From: Microlunatus capsulatus
Lineage (GTDB): Bacteria > Actinomycetota > Actinomycetes > Propionibacteriales > Propionibacteriaceae
Length of the DNA: 64,000 nucleotides
Direction: 5' to 3'
Assembly (NCBI RefSeq): GCF_017876495.1
Contig: NZ_JAGIOB010000001.1
Span: 2,232,001 to 2,296,000, forward strand
Shown here: one piece after another, positions 16,581 to 24,371 of the stretch
How the letters are laid out: each line of letters begins with the position of its first letter
Numbering within the stretch: position 1 is the stretch's first letter
Notes under the pieces: generated by a model
What the model was told of the DNA's origin: nothing
What the model saw: the letters and a program-made list of their open reading frames with translations, nothing else
Database searches by the model: none
Translations under genes and position numbers: made by a program

Positions 16581-19150
16581 CGACCGTCGCGCCCCGGCTC
16601 GTCGTCGCCGCGCCGGGCTCCAGCCACGGCAAGACGACGGTGGCCACCGGGCTGATGGGCGCCCTGCGGGCCGAGGGCCTGGAGGTCGCGTCGTTCAAGG
16701 TCGGCCCCGACTACATCGACCCCGGCTACCACGCGCTGGCCACCGGCCGGCCGGGCCGCAACCTCGACCCGCACCTGTGCCACGAGGACCAGATCCGGCC
16801 GCTGTTCCTGCACGGCCTGACCGCGCCGCGGCCGGCCGACGTCGCCGTCGTCGAGGGCGTGATGGGCTTGTTCGACGGCCAGATCGGCGGCGACGGCTAC
16901 GCCTCGACGGCGCACGTCGCCGGGCTGCTGGAGGCGCCCGTCGTGCTGGTGCTGGACATCAGCTCGGTCTCCCGGACCGCGGCCGCGCTGGTGCACGGGC
17001 TGACGACCTTCGACCCGGCCGTCCGGCTCAGCGGCGTCGTGCTCAACAAGGCGGGCTCGGTCCGGCACAGCGATGAGGTGGTCCGGGCGCTGGAGGCCAC
17101 CGGCGTCGAGGTGCTGGGCGTGCTGCCCCGCAACGCCGGCATCGAGGCGCCGTCGCGGCACCTCGGGCTGGTGCCCGCCGCCGAGCGCGGCGACGCGGCC
17201 GCCGCCATCGCCCGGCTGGCCGACCAGGTCGCCGAGCACCTCGACCTCACCCGCATCCTGGCGCTGGCCCACGCCGCACCGCCGCTGGCCGGCGAGGCCT
17301 GGGCCCCCGGGCAGGTCGTGCACGCGCCCAGCGAGCGGCGCCCCGTCGTCGCCGTCGCCGCCGGCCGGGCCTTCACCTTCCGCTACGCCGAGACCGACGA
17401 GCTGCTGCGGGCCGCCGGCTGCGAGCCGGTCCCCTTCGACCCGCTGACCGACGACGCGCTGCCCGACGGCACCGCCGGGGTCTACCTGGGCGGCGGCTTC
17501 CCCGAGGTGCACGCGCCCGAGCTCAGTGCCAACACCGCGCTGCGGGCCTCGCTGCGGAGAGCCGTCGAGGCCGGGGTGCCCACCGTCGCCGAGTGCGCCG
17601 GCCTGCTCTACCTGTGCCGCACCGTCGACGGCTCCCCGATGGTGGGCGCGATCGACGCCGAGGCCGCGATGACGCCGAAGCTCACGCTGCGCTACCAGAC
17701 CCTGGTCGCCACCGCAGACTCGCTGCTGGCCGCCCGCGGCGCCCGGGTCACCGGCCACGAGTTCCACCGCACCCACGTCGACCCCCCGGCCGGCGACGAC
17801 GAGGCCTGGCTGGTCGACGGCCACCGCGTCGGCTTCTCCGCCGACCCCGCCGGCCGCGGCGCGGCCAGCCTGCACGCCAGCTACCTGCACCTGCACTGGG
17901 CCGGCCACCCGCAGCTGGCCCAGCGCTTCGCCGACGCCGTGCACGCCTGGGCCGCCGATCCGGCCGACGTGTCCGACGCTGCGGGTGCCCCGGCGACCAC
18001 AGCATCTGACACGTCGGTGGAGGGGGTGACTCAGCCGGTACCCGGACCGCGCGACGACGAAGCCGGCGGGCCGGAGCGCGGTCCACGCCCGAGCGGAGCG
18101 AGGGCAGACGACGTCGACCTGCTGCACCACGGCGACGTCGAGGTGGGTGAGGGTCTCGTCGACCTCGCCGTCAACGTCCAGCACCGCGAGCCGCCGGCCT
18201 GGCTGGCCGACGTGGTCCGGGACACCGTCCCGACGCTCGGCGCCTACCCCAGCAGCGCCGCGGCCACGGCGGCGATCGCCCACGCGCACGCCGTGCCAGC
18301 GGACCACGTGCTGCCCACCTCCGGCGCGGCCGAGGCCTTCACCCTGCTCGCCCGGGCGCTGCAGCCCCGCCACCCGCTGGTCGTGCACCCGCAGTTCACC
18401 GAGCCGGAGGCGGCGCTGCTGGCCGCCGGCCACCAGCCGGAGCGGCTGCTGCTCGAGGCGGGTGACGGTTTCGTCCTCGACCCCGACCGGGTGCCCGCGC
18501 ACGCCGACCTCGTGGTCGTCGGCAACCCCACCAACCCCACCTCGGTGCTGCACCCGGCCGAGGTCCTCGAGCGGCTGCGGGCGCCCGGCCGCGTGCTCGT
18601 CGTGGACGAGGCCTTCCTGGACGCGGTGCCGGGACCGGACCAGTCCCTGGTCAGCGCCACGATGAGCGGCGTGCTGGTGCTCCGCTCGCTGACCAAGACC
18701 TGGGGGCTGGCCGGGCTGCGGGCCGGCTACGTCGTCGGCGACCCCGCGCTGGTCGCCGCCCTGCGCGCACAGCAGCCGCCGTGGTCGGTCTCGACGCCCG
18801 CCCTGGCCGCCACCGTCGCCTGCCTGTCCGACGACGCCCTGACCGCCGCCCGGGCCCAGGCGGAGGTGATCGCCGAGCGCCGCGCCCTGCTGGTCGACGG
18901 CCTGGCCGCGCTGGGGCTGCCGGTCGCCGGCACCCCGGCTGCGCCGTTCGTCCTCGTGGACACGGCGGGGGTGCGGGGCGGTCGTCCGCCAGGCTGGGTC
19001 CGCGAGGCGCTGCGCGAGCGGGGCTTCGCCGTGCGGCGCGGGGACACCTTCCCCGGGCTGGGCCCGGACTGGGTCCGCATCGCCGTGCGCGACCCGGCCA
19101 CCACGGCGCGCTTCCTGGAGGCGCTCGCCCCGCTCCTCGGAGGGACCTGA
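16577..19150 (+). CDS. cobB: CobB-CobC fusion: cobyrinate a,c-diamide synthase with aminotransferase-like domain
   Basis: 857 residues. Residues 1 to about 460 are CobB/CbiA: P-loop APGSSHGKTTV, VGPDYIDPGYH, and an amidotransferase domain with GGFPEVHAPELS and catalytic Cys in VAECAGLLYLC. Residues from about 520 onward are a PLP enzyme of the CobC/HisC type (threonine-phosphate decarboxylase-like), with Schiff-base Lys in RSLTKTWGLAGLRAGY. CobB amidates two acetate side chains; CobC-type enzymes supply aminopropanol phosphate. The linker is partly encoded by an in-frame copy of the 54-nt palindrome. The GTG start overlaps cobO. One continuous frame spans both domains. Confidence 0.93.
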   Translation: MTTVAPRLVVAAPGSSHGKTTVATGLMGALRAEGLEVASFKVGPDYIDPGYHALATGRPGRNLDPHLCHEDQIRPLFLHGLTAPRPADVAVVEGVMGLFDGQIGGDGYASTAHVAGLLEAPVVLVLDISSVSRTAAALVHGLTTFDPAVRLSGVVLNKAGSVRHSDEVVRALEATGVEVLGVLPRNAGIEAPSRHLGLVPAAERGDAAAAIARLADQVAEHLDLTRILALAHAAPPLAGEAWAPGQVVHAPSERRPVVAVAAGRAFTFRYAETDELLRAAGCEPVPFDPLTDDALPDGTAGVYLGGGFPEVHAPELSANTALRASLRRAVEAGVPTVAECAGLLYLCRTVDGSPMVGAIDAEAAMTPKLTLRYQTLVATADSLLAARGARVTGHEFHRTHVDPPAGDDEAWLVDGHRVGFSADPAGRGAASLHASYLHLHWAGHPQLAQRFADAVHAWAADPADVSDAAGAPATTASDTSVEGVTQPVPGPRDDEAGGPERGPRPSGARADDVDLLHHGDVEVGEGLVDLAVNVQHREPPAWLADVVRDTVPTLGAYPSSAAATAAIAHAHAVPADHVLPTSGAAEAFTLLARALQPRHPLVVHPQFTEPEAALLAAGHQPERLLLEAGDGFVLDPDRVPAHADLVVVGNPTNPTSVLHPAEVLERLRAPGRVLVVDEAFLDAVPGPDQSLVSATMSGVLVLRSLTKTWGLAGLRAGYVVGDPALVAALRAQQPPWSVSTPALAATVACLSDDALTAARAQAEVIAERRALLVDGLAALGLPVAGTPAAPFVLVDTAGVRGGRPPGWVREALRERGFAVRRGDTFPGLGPDWVRIAVRDPATTARFLEALAPLLGGT
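17964..18017. repeat. 54-nt palindromic element, copy D (in frame inside the cobB-cobC fusion)
   Basis: Same length and end structure as copies A-C: outer arms CCGACGTGTCCGA and TCTGACACGTCGG, inner arms GCTGCGG and CCACAGC. It is read through in frame and encodes about 18 residues (near ADVSDAAGAPATTASDTSV) of the linker between the CobB and CobC domains. It adds no stop codon in the coding frame. Confidence 0.88.
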
Positions 19151-20211
19151 TGACCCGCGGCTTCGTCGCCGACCTCGACCTGGCGGGCCGCCGCGTCGTC
19201 GTGTGGGGCGGTCGGGCCGAGGCCCTGGCCCCGGTCACCGCGCTGCTCGAGGCCGGTGCCGTGGTCACCGTCGTCAGCGACGCCCCCGGCACCACCGTCG
19301 CCGACCTCGCCGCCCGCGGCCTGCTCACCGTCACCGCCCCGGACACCGCGGACGTGCTGACGGGCGCGGCCCTGCTGGTCCCGGCGACCGGCGACCCGGA
19401 CGCCGACGCCGACGCCACCCGCCGGGCCGCGGCCGCCGGCGTGCTGGCCGTCCGTCCCGCCGTCCCCCTGCTGCCCGGCGGTGACGGCCGCGGCGAGGTG
19501 GTCCTGGTGGGCGGCGGTCCCGGCGACCCCGGGCTGCTGACCGTGGCCGGCCTGGAGGCCGTGCGGACGGCGGACGTCCTCGTCGTCGACCGGTTGGCGC
19601 CGCTCTCGGTGCTCCAGCAGGTCCGGCCCGGTGCCGAGGTCATCGACGTCGCCAAGATCCCGCGCGGCACCTTCACCCCGCAGGAGCGGATCAACGAGCT
19701 GCTCGTCGAGCACGGCCTCGCCGGCCGCCGGGTGGTCCGGCTCAAGGGCGGCGACAACTTCGTCTTCGGCCGCGGCGGCGAGGAGTGGCAGGCCTGCGCG
19801 GCCGCGGGCGTCCCGGTGCGCGTCGTCCCCGGCGTCTCCTCCGCCATCGCCGCGCCGGCGCTGGCCGGCATCCCGCTGACCCACCGGCAGCTGACGCAGG
19901 GGTTCACCGTCGTCTCCGGCCACCTGCCGCCCGGTGACCCCGGCTCGACGCTGGACTGGGCCGCGCTGGCCCGGGCCGGCACCACCCTCGTCGTCCTCAT
20001 GGGCGTGGCGACGCTGCCCGCCATCTGCGCCGAGCTGGTCGCGCAGGGGATGGACCCGGCCACACCGGCTGCCACCGTCGCCGACGCCGGCCTGCCCAGC
20101 CAGCGCGACGTCCGCGGCCGCGTCGACGACATCGCGGCGCGCACCCTGGAGGCCGGGATCCGGCCGCCGGCCATCACCGTGGTCGGCGCCGTCGCCGGCT
20201 TCCGGCCCTGA
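19150..20211 (+). CDS. cobA: Uroporphyrinogen-III C-methyltransferase with degenerate CysG-type N-terminal domain
   Basis: 353 residues. The C-terminal two thirds are a complete SUMT domain (VVLVGGGPGDPGLLTVAGLE, VVRLKGGDNFVFGRGGEE, VPVRVVPGVSSAIAAPALAGIPLTHR), which makes precorrin-2 with two SAM molecules. The first 110 or so residues resemble the NAD-binding precorrin-2 dehydrogenase part of siroheme synthase but read VVVWGGRAEALAP instead of a standard GGGxVA motif, and the ferrochelatase part is missing. That domain may be vestigial or structural. The ATG overlaps the fusion gene's stop (TGATG). Last gene of the first riboswitch operon. Confidence 0.93.
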   Translation: MTRGFVADLDLAGRRVVVWGGRAEALAPVTALLEAGAVVTVVSDAPGTTVADLAARGLLTVTAPDTADVLTGAALLVPATGDPDADADATRRAAAAGVLAVRPAVPLLPGGDGRGEVVLVGGGPGDPGLLTVAGLEAVRTADVLVVDRLAPLSVLQQVRPGAEVIDVAKIPRGTFTPQERINELLVEHGLAGRRVVRLKGGDNFVFGRGGEEWQACAAAGVPVRVVPGVSSAIAAPALAGIPLTHRQLTQGFTVVSGHLPPGDPGSTLDWAALARAGTTLVVLMGVATLPAICAELVAQGMDPATPAATVADAGLPSQRDVRGRVDDIAARTLEAGIRPPAITVVGAVAGFRP

Positions 20212-20220
20212 CGGGGCGGC

Positions 20221-20949
20221 TCAGCCCTCGCCCGGCCCGCCGGCCTCGGACCGGGCGCTGCCGGCGGCGTCGTGCTGCTGCTGCTGCCGGTTGATCGTCA
20301 GCCCGACGAGCCGGCTGACGAACAGCGCGACGTAGCCGAGCCCGGCCAGCTGCTGGATCATCACCACCGAGCGCGCGTGCGGGGTGATCGGCACGACGTC
20401 GGACAGCCCGGTGCTGGACAGGTTCGTGAAGCTGAGGAACAGCAGCTCCATCCAGGTCCGCTGCCCCTGCGGGTCGACGGCGGCGGTGAAGCACCCGGGC
20501 TGCAGCGCCTGCAGCACGGTGAAGACGTAGGCGAACGCCCAGGCCACCAGGGTGAAGGTGGCCCCGACGGCGTAGAGCTCGTCGCGGGTGACGGTGGCGT
20601 CGGCCAGCATGTAGGCCATCAGGTTGCCGGCAGCCCAGAAGTAGAACACCGCGTGCAGCGCGGCCGAGACCACCGCGACGGTGGGGTTGGGGCTGAGGGC
20701 GTCGGCCACCGACAGCGCCGACGCCGAGATGCCGAGGATGAGCGCCACCCAGGTGGGCCCCGGGGAGTCGCGGACCGACCAGACGGCCAGCCCCAGGACC
20801 AGCGCGCCGAAGACCTCGAACAGCCCGCGGCCCCAGGCCAGCGACTCGGCGAAGGGGTACAGCAGCACGCCGACCAGCTGGGCCACCAGCAGGACGGCCG
20901 AGGGGTGCCGGGCGACCGGGCGCAGCAGGTCGCGCAGGCCGGAGCTCAT
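20221..20949 (-). CDS. Ion-channel family membrane protein with atypical selectivity filter
   Basis: 242 residues with about six hydrophobic segments. The C-terminal part has a pore-helix and inner-helix layout (MELLFLSFTNLSSTGLSDV, then ARSVVMIQQLAGLGYVALFVSRLVGL) as in two-TM potassium channels. The usual TVGYGD filter is replaced by STGLSDV, so potassium selectivity is doubtful. The C-terminal tail is short and polar. TAGGGT lies 6 nt before the ATG, so the transcript is probably leaderless. It is convergent with cobA, 9 bp apart, without a clear terminator. The physiological role is unknown. Confidence 0.78.
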   Translation of the reverse strand: MSSGLRDLLRPVARHPSAVLLVAQLVGVLLYPFAESLAWGRGLFEVFGALVLGLAVWSVRDSPGPTWVALILGISASALSVADALSPNPTVAVVSAALHAVFYFWAAGNLMAYMLADATVTRDELYAVGATFTLVAWAFAYVFTVLQALQPGCFTAAVDPQGQRTWMELLFLSFTNLSSTGLSDVVPITPHARSVVMIQQLAGLGYVALFVSRLVGLTINRQQQQHDAAGSARSEAGGPGEG

Positions 20950-21039
20950 GGCGTGACCCTACCGACGGGCCGGGCCCGGCCCGGCCCGGACCGTCCGCGC
21001 GGGTCCCGCCCAGCGCCCGGGGGAGCAGGACCCGGCGGG

Positions 21040-21693
21040 TCAGGACGGGTCGACGTCGAACAGCCGCAGCGAGGGGCCCGACGGCGGGCTCCCGCCCCGG
21101 AGCGCGAGCTTGCCGTAGAGGTCGCTCACCCAGCCCCGGACCTCGTCCGGCGTGCTGCCCAGGGCGTCGGCGATCTGCCCGTCCGTGCTGCCGCCGCTGA
21201 TCAGCTCGAGCACCCGGTGCTCGCGGCCGTCCAGGCTGGCGCCGCGGTGGTCGCCCTGGCCGGACTGGCGCAGCCGGTCCAGCAGCCGCTCGGTGACGGC
21301 GCCGTCCAGCAGCGGCCGGCCCTGGGCGACGGCGCGGACGCCGTCGAGCAGGCTGGTGCCGCCCACCTGCTTGACCAGGTAGCCGGCGGCGCCGGCCATC
21401 ACGGCGGTGAACAGGGCCTCGTCGTCGTCGAAGGAGGTGAGCAGCACGCACCGCACGTCGGGGAACGCGGAGCGGATCCGCCGTCCCACCTCGATGCCCG
21501 CGCCGTCGGTCAGCGGGGCGTCGAGGAGCACGACGTGGGGACGGCTGGCCGCGATCAGCGGCAGCGCCTCGTCGGCGTCACCCGCCGAACCCACGACCTC
21601 CAGGTCCGGCGCCGCAGCCACCAGGTCGACCAGCCCCCGCCGCACCAGCTCGTGCTCATCCAGGATGAAGACACGGGTGGTGGTCCCGCTCAT
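21040..21693 (-). CDS. NarL/LuxR-type response regulator, DosR-like
   Basis: 217 residues: a receiver domain with phospho-acceptor Asp in VVLLDAPLTDG, conserved Thr-Ser near VLLTSFDDD and Lys in GYLVKQVGG, then a C-terminal LuxR-type helix-turn-helix (REHRVLELISGGSTDGQIA). The HTH departs from the usual GxSNKEIA pattern (GGSTDGQIA). It overlaps the histidine kinase stop by four bases, so the pair is co-transcribed from the kinase promoter. The gene at 23691-23951, with DosR-like palindromes upstream, is a likely target. Confidence 0.88.
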   Translation of the reverse strand: MSGTTTRVFILDEHELVRRGLVDLVAAAPDLEVVGSAGDADEALPLIAASRPHVVLLDAPLTDGAGIEVGRRIRSAFPDVRCVLLTSFDDDEALFTAVMAGAAGYLVKQVGGTSLLDGVRAVAQGRPLLDGAVTERLLDRLRQSGQGDHRGASLDGREHRVLELISGGSTDGQIADALGSTPDEVRGWVSDLYGKLALRGGSPPSGPSLRLFDVDPS

Positions 21694-23417
21694 GTCAGTG
21701 GCACCGACCAGCGCACGCGCAGGCCCCCCTCGTCCGCTCGCTCCGTCGTCATCCCGCCCCCGCGGCGCAGAGCACGTTCCCGGAGGTCGGCCAGCCCGCT
21801 GCGCCGCCCATCCTGCACCAGACCGGCGCCGTCGTCCGCCACGACCACGCGCAGCTCGCCGGCGTCGGCCTCCACCACCACCGAGCAGCGCCGCGCGCGG
21901 CCGTGCCGGGCGACGTCGGCCAGCGCCTCCCGGACCACCGCGGCCACGTCGACCACCAGGTCCTCCTCGACGAGGGTGTCCAGCGGCCCTGCCAGGTGCG
22001 TGCTGGGCCGGAAGCCCAGCGCCGCGCTCAGGTCGTCGACGACGGCCGCCACGGTGGCGCGCACGGAGGCGGCGGCGGGCCGGGCGTACTGCAGCGCGAA
22101 GATCGAGGTGCGGATCTGCCGGATCGTCTCGTCCAGGTCGGCCACCGTGCGGCCCAGCCGGTCGCGCACCGCCGGGTCGTGCGCCGAGCCCGCGGTGCTC
22201 TGCAGGGTGAGCCCGGTGGCGAACAGCCGCTGGATGACGTGGTCGTGCAGGTCGCGCGCGATCCGCTCGCGGTCCTCCAGCGCGCCCAGCCGGAGCTGCG
22301 CGGAGCGCGCCCCGGCGAGCTCGAGGGCGATCGCGGCCTGGCCGGCGAAGTCCTCGGCCATCGCGACGTCGGCCATCGAGAAGATCGGCTGGTGCTCCAG
22401 ACGGCCGACGACGACGGCGCCCCTGGCCCCCCACTCCCCCGTCAGCGGCAGCGCCATCACCGGGCCGGCGAACGTGTCGGGCCGCAGCAGCCAGCGCAGG
22501 TTGTGCTGCGCCCCGGAGTCGACGACGCGGCCGCGGCCCTCCCGCATCGCCAGCCCGGCGAGGCTGCCCTCGACCGGGTAGGTGAGGCCCAGCAGGGCGT
22601 GCTCGTCGCGACCCGCGGCGGCGGCGATCCGGAGCAGCGCCGGGTCGTCCTCGTCGGGCACGACGATGCACACCAGCGCGGCGCGGGCGAGGTGGTGCAC
22701 GTTGACGGCGATCAGGCTCAGCACGGCGCGCTCGTCGTCACCCGCGGCCAGCAGCTGCTGGCTGATCTCGCTGGAGGCCAGCAGCCACTCCTGGCGGCGC
22801 CGCGACTCCTCGTAGAGCCGGGCGTTCTCGACGGCGATGCCCGCGGTGGCGGCGAGCGCGGCGACCAGGTCCTCGTCCTCGGCGCTGAACTCCCCGCCCG
22901 CCACCGGCTCGGTGATGTAGAGGTTGCCGAAGACCGAGCCGTGCGCGGTGATGGGGACGCCGAGGAAGCTCTGCATCGGCGGGTGGCCGGCGGGGAAGCC
23001 GAAGGAGCGCGGGTGGTCGGCGATGCGGCCCACCCGGATGGGCTCGGCGTGCCCGACCAGCACGCCCAGCACGCCCTGGCCGGACGGGAAGTCCTGGATC
23101 CCGGCGACGGTCTGCTCGTCCATCCCGCTGTGCACCAGCTGCTCGAACCCGCCGTCGGGCGCCAGCACCCCGAGCGCGGCGTAGCGGGCCCCGGCGATCT
23201 CGCGGGCGGCCTCGACGATCTTCTGCAGGACCCGGGGCAGCGACAGCTCGCCGACGATGGAGCGGTTGGCCGCCAGCAGGCCGCGGAGCCGGCGCTGGGC
23301 GGACACGATGTCGTCCGCCCGCTGGCCCAGCTGGGTCATCAGGTCCGCGACGGGCAGCGGCGGCGCGCCGCCGACGGCGCCGGGCGCTCCGGCCGGGCGG
23401 CCGTCGGGGGAGGTCAC
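21690..23417 (-). CDS. GAF-domain sensor histidine kinase, DosS/DevS-like
   Basis: 575 residues: a coiled N-terminal helix, two GAF domains (about 55-210 and 225-370), a HisKA_3 dimerisation helix with phospho-His in ERIARDLHDHVIQRLF, and an HATPase domain with DDGAGL and SGLADLRERA. The first GAF contains GHPPMQSFLGVP and FGNLYITEP, closely resembling the heme-binding GAF-A of mycobacterial DosS. The ATPase N-box reads EALADVARHG, with Asp where Asn is usual. The GTG at 23417 was chosen because TACTGT ends 7 nt upstream; the open frame extends to 23654 with proline-rich residues. Probably senses oxygen, NO or redox state. Confidence 0.88.
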   Translation of the reverse strand: MTSPDGRPAGAPGAVGGAPPLPVADLMTQLGQRADDIVSAQRRLRGLLAANRSIVGELSLPRVLQKIVEAAREIAGARYAALGVLAPDGGFEQLVHSGMDEQTVAGIQDFPSGQGVLGVLVGHAEPIRVGRIADHPRSFGFPAGHPPMQSFLGVPITAHGSVFGNLYITEPVAGGEFSAEDEDLVAALAATAGIAVENARLYEESRRRQEWLLASSEISQQLLAAGDDERAVLSLIAVNVHHLARAALVCIVVPDEDDPALLRIAAAAGRDEHALLGLTYPVEGSLAGLAMREGRGRVVDSGAQHNLRWLLRPDTFAGPVMALPLTGEWGARGAVVVGRLEHQPIFSMADVAMAEDFAGQAAIALELAGARSAQLRLGALEDRERIARDLHDHVIQRLFATGLTLQSTAGSAHDPAVRDRLGRTVADLDETIRQIRTSIFALQYARPAAASVRATVAAVVDDLSAALGFRPSTHLAGPLDTLVEEDLVVDVAAVVREALADVARHGRARRCSVVVEADAGELRVVVADDGAGLVQDGRRSGLADLRERALRRGGGMTTERADEGGLRVRWSVPLT

Positions 23418-23690
23418 CGCCGTCACAGTAGGGGCTGGGCGCCCGGGTGACCACGCTGCGGGGTCCGCAGCGGACGTCGCCGGCCCGGCCGGCACCGGGG
23501 AGGGGGGAGGGGTGGTGTCGGCCGGGGCCGGTGCGCCGGAGCGGCGGACGACGTCAGCGGTGGTGGTGCAGGCGTGCGGGAGGGGGCTGCGCCGGCGCGG
23601 TGGGCGGGACCGGCCGGCGGAGGTGCCGACGGCAGCGGCGTCGTTGATGGCCATGGCGGGTCACCGGGAGCGGGTGCGGAGCGCGCCGGC

Positions 23691-23951
23691 TCAGCGGGTG
23701 AACCAGAGGTAGGCCATGAGCAGCGGGTAGACCACGGCGACGACCCAGCAGGCCCAGTACTGGGCGTCGAGGGGGCGCTTGGTGCGGGTGCCGGGCTCGC
23801 GGTGCAGCAGGTTGCCGGGACGCGCGATGCTCTCGCTGAGGGCACGGACCGGGTCGAGCGCGGTCGGGGCGGCGGCCTCGGCCGCGCGGACCGTCCGGCC
23901 GGTCTCGTCGGGCCGGTCTCCCTCGGTGCCGAGGACCACGTTCTGGCTCAT
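23691..23951 (-). CDS. Small single-pass membrane protein, probable target of the DosR-like regulator
   Basis: 86 residues; family not recognised. The first 65 residues are polar (RALSESIARPGNLLHREPG), followed by one C-terminal membrane segment (YWACWVVAVVYPLLMAYLW) and a short basic end. Two DosR-like palindromes precede it at 23987 and 24009. Together with the adjacent GAF kinase and response regulator this suggests induction under low oxygen or respiratory stress. No enzymatic motif is visible. Confidence 0.68.
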   Translation of the reverse strand: MSQNVVLGTEGDRPDETGRTVRAAEAAAPTALDPVRALSESIARPGNLLHREPGTRTKRPLDAQYWACWVVAVVYPLLMAYLWFTR

Positions 23952-23986
23952 GTCGACCAGTCAACCGTCCCGGCGGACAGCCGGGC

Positions 23987-24002
23987 AGGCCTGAAGGTCC
24001 CC
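23987..24002. promoter_or_regulatory. DosR-like box 2
   Basis: Read on the minus strand: GGGGACCTTCAGGCCT, an imperfect palindrome like the GGGACC-type boxes bound by DosR/DevR-family regulators. It is 36 bp upstream of the ATG at 23951 and about 23 bp from box 1. Confidence 0.5.
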
Positions 24003-24008
24003 GTTCCG

Positions 24009-24026
24009 CCAGGACCTTGGTCCTGG
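24009..24026. promoter_or_regulatory. DosR-like box 1
   Basis: Palindrome CCAGGACC-TT-GGTCCTGG with perfect 8-bp arms. Its core AGGACCAAGGTCCT (minus strand) is close to the mycobacterial DosR consensus GGGACTWWAGTCCC. It lies upstream of the small membrane protein next to the DosRS-like pair. Confidence 0.6.
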
Positions 24027-24199
24027 AATTCCCGGGCCTTTCCGGCCGCTATTCCTCGACCGCTGGAGTGGTCATTCGGAAACGACCTCCAGCCGTGACC
24101 TGAACGAGATATCCCGGCCCTTTTCCCGTCCATTCTCGCCGTCGTCGGCACGCCGTCCAGGGGTCCGCCGACGGCCGTTCCGCCGACCGCTCGTCCGCC

Positions 24200-24365
24200 G
24201 ACCGCTACGCTCGGCGCAACCGCAGGAGACCAGGAAGCTCGGTGAGAACCCGACGCGGTCGCGCCGCTGTGAGAGTCCGTCGACGACCGCCCGCCGGTCG
24301 GCGCGGACTCGAGCCAGACCCTGCCTGCGGGACCACCGCCGGGTCGCCGCAACCTGAGAGGACGC
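24200..24365 (+). promoter_or_regulatory. Cobalamin riboswitch 2
   Basis: Aptamer blocks in order: CAGGAAGCTCGGTGAGAACC, CGCGGTCGCGCCGCTGTGA with B12 box GCCGCTGTGA at 24263-24272 (one A-to-G change from GCCACTGTGA), then GAGCCAGACCCTGCC. The following GC-rich segment up to the cobT start is the probable expression platform. It controls cobT-cobS. Confidence 0.9.
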
Positions 24366-24371
24366 ACCACC

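Larger units (their letters stand above)
23952..24371. other. 420-bp gene-free stretch between divergent genes
   Basis: The left part holds the promoter region of the small membrane protein with two DosR-like boxes. The middle (about 24030-24190) shows somewhat more T and A than its surroundings and holds presumably the cobT promoter, though I see no convincing -35/-10 pair. The right part is the second B12 riboswitch. Open frames here are shadows. Confidence 0.6.

Noticed and set aside
18084-18110. GAGCGGAGCGAG motif in the CobB-CobC linker
   Set aside because: Short and common in actinobacterial DNA; a single copy here does not establish a repeat family.
23418-23654. N-terminal extension of the GAF kinase
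   Set aside because: Open frame, but proline/alanine-rich and unlike DosS-type N-termini; the leaderless box before 23417 favours the shorter protein.
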